Positions 60,433 through 64,000 of a stretch of 64,000 nucleotides of DNA are shown here, one piece after another. Every line of letters begins with the position of its first letter. Position 1 is the first letter of the stretch. Location of the stretch: NCBI RefSeq assembly GCF_000269985.1, contig NC_016109.1, positions 8,521,001-8,585,000 of the forward strand, given 5' to 3'. The DNA comes from Kitasatospora setae KM-6054 (lineage in GTDB: Bacteria > Actinomycetota > Actinomycetes > Streptomycetales > Streptomycetaceae). Made by a program: the position numbers and the translations under genes. The notes beneath the pieces are model-generated. The model made no database searches, was not told where the DNA came from, and saw only the letters and a list, made by a program, of their open reading frames with translations.

Positions 60433-61359
60433 TCAACTCCCTTCGTTCTCGGGCCAGTACAGGCGGGTCGGGTTGTCGACCAGGAGCTGCTGCCGCAGCT
60501 CGGCGGTGGGCGCGACGTGCGGCAGGAAGTCGACCAGCAGGCCGTCGTCCGGCATGTGGTCCTTCAGGTTGGGGTGCGGCCAGTCGGTGCCCCACAGCAC
60601 CCGGTCGGGGAACTCCTCGACCACCCGGCGGGCGAACGGCACCACGTCCCGGTAGGCGTCCCGCTCGCCGTCCAGCGCGGCCGGGCCGGTCAGCGAGAGC
60701 CGCTCGGGGCAGCTGACCTTGCACCAGATGTCGTCCCGGGCCCGCAGGAAGGACAGGAACTCGGCGAACTCCGGGCCGTCCGGGTCCTTCGACACGTCCG
60801 GGCGGCCCAGGTGGTCGACCACCAGCGGCACCGGGACGGAGAGGAAGAACTCGCGCAGCCCGGCCAGGTCGGCGGCCTCGAAGTACAGCACCACGTGCCA
60901 GCCGAGCGGGGCGATCCGCCGCACCACGTCCCACAGGTCCGCGCGCGGGGTGACGTCGACCAGCCGGCGGACGAAGTTGAACCGGACGCCGCGCACCCCC
61001 GCCTCGTGCAGCTCGCGCAGCTCGGCGTCCGAGACGCCCGGCCGCACCGTCGCCACGCCGCGGGCCCGGCCGCCGGAGCGGCGCAGCGCGTCCACCAGGG
61101 CCCGGTTGTCGGCGCCGTGGCAGGTCGCCTGGACGATCACGTTCCGGTCGAAGCCCAGGTGGTCGCGGAGCGCGAACAGCTGCTCGGCGGAGGCGTCGCA
61201 CGGGGTGTACTTGCGCTCGGGCGCGTACGGGAACGCGGCGGCGGGGCCGAACACGTGGCAGTGCGCGTCCACCGCGCCCGCCGGGAGGGTCAGTGCGGGG
61301 CGGCTCGGGGCGGGGTGCCAGTCCAGCCAGCCCGGGGTCTTCTCCTGGTGCACGGTCAT
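60433..61359 (-). CDS. ligI: 2-pyrone-4,6-dicarboxylate lactonase (LigI)
   Basis: 308 aa, ATG overlapping the ligK stop (TGATG). Amidohydrolase barrel without the usual metal: VDAHCHVFGPAAAFPYAPERKYTPCDA, IVQATCHGADNRAL, GVRFNFVRRLVD, VVDHLGRPDV and LWGTDWPHPNLKDHMPDD. These are diagnostic for LigI, which opens the pyrone ring to 4-oxalomesaconate. Confidence 0.94.
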   Translation of the reverse strand: MTVHQEKTPGWLDWHPAPSRPALTLPAGAVDAHCHVFGPAAAFPYAPERKYTPCDASAEQLFALRDHLGFDRNVIVQATCHGADNRALVDALRRSGGRARGVATVRPGVSDAELRELHEAGVRGVRFNFVRRLVDVTPRADLWDVVRRIAPLGWHVVLYFEAADLAGLREFFLSVPVPLVVDHLGRPDVSKDPDGPEFAEFLSFLRARDDIWCKVSCPERLSLTGPAALDGERDAYRDVVPFARRVVEEFPDRVLWGTDWPHPNLKDHMPDDGLLVDFLPHVAPTAELRQQLLVDNPTRLYWPENEGS

Positions 61360-62045
61360 CAGTCCTCGTAGCGCAGGCCGAGCTCGGCCAGCGGGCCGCG
61401 CATCGCGTACATGTCCAGGCCGAGTTCGCCCGAGCGCAGCCGCTCGCGCTTGCCCGCCTCGTTCTCCTCGCGCCGCGCCGACGCCTCGGCGACCTGGGCG
61501 ACCCGCTCGCGCGGCACCACCACCACGCCGTCCGCGTCCGCGAGCACCACGTCGCCCGGGCGGACCGGCGCGTTGGCGCACACCACCGGCACGTTCACCG
61601 AGCCCAGGGTCGCCTTCACCGTGCCGCGGGCGTTCACCGCCCGGGAGAACACCGGGAAGTCCATCGCCGCGAGGTCCGCGACGTCCCGCACCCCGCCGTC
61701 GATCACCAGGCCCGCGCAGCCCCGCGAGCGGAACGAGGTCGCCAGCAGCTCGCCGAAGAACCCGTCCTCGCTCTCCGTCGTGCAGGCCGCCACCACCACG
61801 TCGCCCGGCCGGACCTGCTCCGCCGCGACGTGCAGCATCCAGTTGTCGCCCGGCTGCAGCAGCACCGTCACCGCCGGGCCGCACAGCCGCGCCGACGGGT
61901 ACACCGGGCGCAGGTACGGGCGGGTCAGGCCGGTGCGGCCCATCGCCTCGTGGACGGTCGCCGAGCCGAAGGCCGACAGTGCGGCCACCGCGGCCGGGTC
62001 GGGCCGCTCGATCTTCGTGTGGACGACACCGAGTTCGGTGTGCAT
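61359..62045 (-). CDS. ligK: 4-carboxy-4-hydroxy-2-oxoadipate aldolase (LigK; RraA fold)
   Basis: 228 aa, AGGAGGAG ribosome site. RraA-like: ATVHEAMGRTGLTRPYLRPVYPSARLCGPAVTV, the metal/phosphate region CAGLVIDGGVRDVADLAAMDFPVFSRAV, and VNVPVVCANAPVRPGDVVLADADGVVVVPRE. Splits its substrate into pyruvate and oxaloacetate with Mg, the last step of the pathway; can also decarboxylate oxaloacetate. The RraA RNase-E inhibitor role is excluded by context. Confidence 0.93.
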   Translation of the reverse strand: MHTELGVVHTKIERPDPAAVAALSAFGSATVHEAMGRTGLTRPYLRPVYPSARLCGPAVTVLLQPGDNWMLHVAAEQVRPGDVVVAACTTESEDGFFGELLATSFRSRGCAGLVIDGGVRDVADLAAMDFPVFSRAVNARGTVKATLGSVNVPVVCANAPVRPGDVVLADADGVVVVPRERVAQVAEASARREENEAGKRERLRSGELGLDMYAMRGPLAELGLRYED

Positions 62046-62080
62046 GGGTCTCTCCTCCTGGCGGACGGGGTCGGGGGCGG

Positions 62081-63115
62081 TCAGCGCGCGGCGGGGCGGG
62101 CGGCCAGCCGGGCGGCCAGCCGGGGGTGGACGCGCAGCGCGTTGCCGGCGTACACGGCCGCCCGCCGCTCGTCGTCCAGGCGGTCGGTGGCGTCCACGTA
62201 CCGCCGGGTGTCGTCGAAGTGGTGGCCGGTCAGCGGGTCGACCCCCCGGACGGCGCCGATCATCTCGCTGGCGAACAGCACGCCCTCCGACGGCACCACC
62301 GAGGCCAGCAGGTCGATGCCCGGCTGGTGGTAGACGCAGGTGTCGAAGAAGACGTTGCGGCCCACCAGCTCCTCCGGCGCCGGCCCGCCGAGCGCCTGCG
62401 CCAGCCCGCGGAAGCGCCCCCAGTGGTAGGGCACCGCGCCGCCGCCGTGCGGGATGACCAGCCGCAGCGTCGGGAAGTCCGCGAACAGGTCGCCCTGCAG
62501 CAGCTGCATGAACGCGGTGGTGTCGGCGTTCAGGTAGTGCGCGCCGGTGGTGTGGAACGCCGGGTTGCAGGACGTCGACACGTGCACCATCGCCGGCACC
62601 TCGTACTCCACCAGCGCCTCGTACAGCGGGTACCAGGCCCGGTCGGTCAGCGGCGGGGCGGTCCAGTGGCCGCCGGACGGGTCCGGGTTGAGGTTCACCG
62701 AGACCGCGCCCAGCTCCTCCACCGCGCGCCGCAGCTCCGGCAGGCAGCTCGCCGGGTCGACGCCCGGCGACTGCGGCAGCATCGCGCCCATCGCGAAGCG
62801 CTCCGGGAACAGCGCGCTCACCCGGTGCACCAGGTCGTTGCAGATCCGCGCCCAGGCGGAGGACACCGCGAAGTCGCCGACGTGGTGCGCCATGAAGCTG
62901 GCGCGCGGCGAGAAGACCGTCAGGTCGGTGCCCCGCTCGTCCATCAGCCGCAGCTGGTTGGAGCCGACCGCCTCGCGCAGCTCGTCGTCCGAGATCCGCA
63001 GCTCGGAAGGGTCGGGGGTGTTCGCCGGGTCGTTCACGGCGGCGCTCTGGCGCTCGCGCCAGGCGGCGAGCTGCGGCGGGGCGGTGGTGAAGTGGCCGTG
63101 CGCGTCGATGATCAC
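62081..63115 (-). CDS. ligJ: 4-oxalomesaconate hydratase (LigJ)
   Basis: 344 aa. Amidohydrolase-2 fold with IIDAHGHFTTAPPQL (HxH), FSPRASFMAHHVGD, VSVNLNPDPSGGHWTAPPLTDRAWYPLYEALVEYEVPAMVHVSTSCNPAFHTTGAHYLNADTT in pieces, and IPHGGGAVPYHWGRFRGL. Zinc enzyme that adds water to 4-oxalomesaconate to give 4-carboxy-4-hydroxy-2-oxoadipate. Followed 35 bp later by ligK. Confidence 0.92.
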   Translation of the reverse strand: MIIDAHGHFTTAPPQLAAWRERQSAAVNDPANTPDPSELRISDDELREAVGSNQLRLMDERGTDLTVFSPRASFMAHHVGDFAVSSAWARICNDLVHRVSALFPERFAMGAMLPQSPGVDPASCLPELRRAVEELGAVSVNLNPDPSGGHWTAPPLTDRAWYPLYEALVEYEVPAMVHVSTSCNPAFHTTGAHYLNADTTAFMQLLQGDLFADFPTLRLVIPHGGGAVPYHWGRFRGLAQALGGPAPEELVGRNVFFDTCVYHQPGIDLLASVVPSEGVLFASEMIGAVRGVDPLTGHHFDDTRRYVDATDRLDDERRAAVYAGNALRVHPRLAARLAARPAAR

Positions 63116-63193
63116 GGGGGTCCTCCAGGGAAGCGGGGGAGTCGGGGAGGGCGGGGCTCAGCGGGCTGGCCGGGCTCGGCGGGCGGGCGGGGC

Positions 63194-64000
63194 TCAGCGG
63201 GAGGACGGCCAGCCGGTGTACTGCTCGGCCAGGTACGCGCGGCCCGCGCGGGTGCCCACCACGCTGTCCAGCTCGCCCAGTTGGCGGCGCAGCTCGAACG
63301 GCGAGGCGCCCGGCGCGGTGTGCAGCAGGCGGGTCATCCAGGACGAGAAGTGCTGGGCCCGCCAGATCCGGCGCAGCGCCAGCGGCTGGTAGTCGGCCAG
63401 CGCCGGCTCGCCCTCCCGGCCCAGCGCCCGCAGCAGCACGCCCGCCAGCACCTTGACGTCGTGCAGCGCCAGGTTCAGCCCGCGCGCGCCGGTCGGCGGC
63501 ACGGTGTGCGCGGCGTCGCCCGCCAGCAGCAGCGAACCCCAGCGCATCGGCTCCTGCACGAACGAGCGGAAGCGCAGCACCGTCCGCTCCAGGATCGGCC
63601 CCTCCACCAGCCGGAAGCCGTCCCCGCCCGCGACCCGGGCCTGCAGCGTCGCCCAGATCCGCTCGTCCGGCCAGGCGGCGGTGTCCTCGTCCGGGTCGCA
63701 CTGGAAGTACATCCGCTGCACGGTCTCGGTGCGCCGGCTGATCAGCGCGAACCCGTGCTCCGAGTGCGCGTACACCAACTCCGGCGCGCTCGCCGGGGCC
63801 TGCGCCATCACGCCGAACCAGGCGAACGGGTACTCGGTGCCGTGGCGGACCCGCAGCTCCTCCGGGACCAGGCCCCGGCACATGCCGCGCGAGCCGTCCG
63901 CGCCGACCACGTAGCGGGCCCGCAGCTCGTGCCGCGTCCCGTCCGCGGCGGTGAAGCGGACCCGGGGGCGGTCGGTGTCCGCGTCCAGCACCTCCGGGTC
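63194..64000 (-). CDS. pobA: 4-hydroxybenzoate 3-monooxygenase (PobA), 5' end beyond window
   Basis: 269 codons visible; the frame is open to base 64000. The second half of the FAD monooxygenase is present: YVVGADGSRGMCR (DG motif for FAD/NADPH), AHSEHGFALISRRT and RMYFQCDPDED, then LLLAGDAAHTVPPTGARGLNLALHDVKVL (GD motif). Close in pattern to PobA, which makes protocatechuate from 4-hydroxybenzoate and feeds the genes downstream. About 120 N-terminal residues are missing from the window. Confidence 0.9.
   Translation of the reverse strand, partial: DPEVLDADTDRPRVRFTAADGTRHELRARYVVGADGSRGMCRGLVPEELRVRHGTEYPFAWFGVMAQAPASAPELVYAHSEHGFALISRRTETVQRMYFQCDPDEDTAAWPDERIWATLQARVAGGDGFRLVEGPILERTVLRFRSFVQEPMRWGSLLLAGDAAHTVPPTGARGLNLALHDVKVLAGVLLRALGREGEPALADYQPLALRRIWRAQHFSSWMTRLLHTAPGASPFELRRQLGELDSVVGTRAGRAYLAEQYTGWPSSR

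Noticed and set aside
61359..62045. RraA regulator of ribonuclease E
   Set aside because: Same fold, but position between LigJ and LigI and the aldolase-type residues make LigK far more likely.
62081..63115. ACMSD-type decarboxylase
   Set aside because: Amidohydrolase-2 fold is shared, but the operon gives a LigJ hydratase, a required step.

Overview
The window reads as chromosomal DNA of a streptomycete (Streptomyces/Kitasatospora type). GC is very high, third codon positions are almost all G or C, GTG and TTG starts are frequent, there are Tat-type and lipoprotein signals, a mycothiol-isomerase-like DinB protein, an ECF41 sigma factor, and many start codons preceded at 6-8 nt by a TAnnnT hexamer, the mark of leaderless actinobacterial transcripts. 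No rRNA, tRNA or CRISPR array was seen. Both ends cut genes: a DppC-type permease on the left and a 4-hydroxybenzoate hydroxylase on the right.

1-12.4 kb: an oligopeptide-type ABC importer (minus strand) with an uncharged-looking upstream control region made of a TTGACC/TACTTT promoter, a 22-codon leader peptide ending in Cys, and a small hairpin just after its stop. Then come secreted or exported enzymes (HNH nuclease, epoxide-hydrolase-like protein, PhoD phosphatase), a frameshifted zinc-ribbon membrane protein, a cupin, a nucleotidyltransferase, a PlsC acyltransferase, a HEAT-like protein and signal peptidase I. 12.4-22.4 kb: a giant secreted M4+M28 double protease with a chitin-binding tail, an XRE/TPR regulator, two genes that share a duplicated leaderless start region, and an SDR/TetR pair with a double operator lying between IS21-type remnants. 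22.4-30.6 kb: an ECF41 sigma factor, a 5'-nucleotidase, and a MarR gene divergent from an acyl-CoA catabolic operon (SDR, amidohydrolase, acyl-CoA ligase, MaoC hydratase) whose promoter is overlapped by a large palindrome.

30.6-33.2 kb is a graveyard of tyrosine and serine recombinase fragments with two small Cys-rich genes in it. 33.2-42 kb carries redox regulators and quinone reductases (HxlR/NmrA, XRE/NQO), a small inhibitor-like secreted protein and a 673-residue secreted protein built of repeated beta-sandwich modules. 42-51 kb has a TetR gene divergent from a translationally coupled FMO-SDR-MFS-TSUP operon, a tandemly duplicated membrane protein pair, and an ArsR-type regulator divergent from an MFS exporter across a perfect palindrome.

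51.7-57.0 kb holds the most striking locus: a 1461-residue caspase-like / NACHT-type STAND ATPase / 14-blade WD40 protein, with almost identical repeats, translationally coupled to an alpha/beta hydrolase. This looks like a biological-conflict (immunity or cell-suicide) module. 57.1-64 kb is a nearly complete protocatechuate 4,5-cleavage operon (PobA, LigJ, LigK, LigI, fused LigA-LigB, LigC, plus an aldo/keto reductase), converting 4-hydroxybenzoate to pyruvate and oxaloacetate. This route is unexpected in a streptomycete, where 3,4-cleavage is the usual one.
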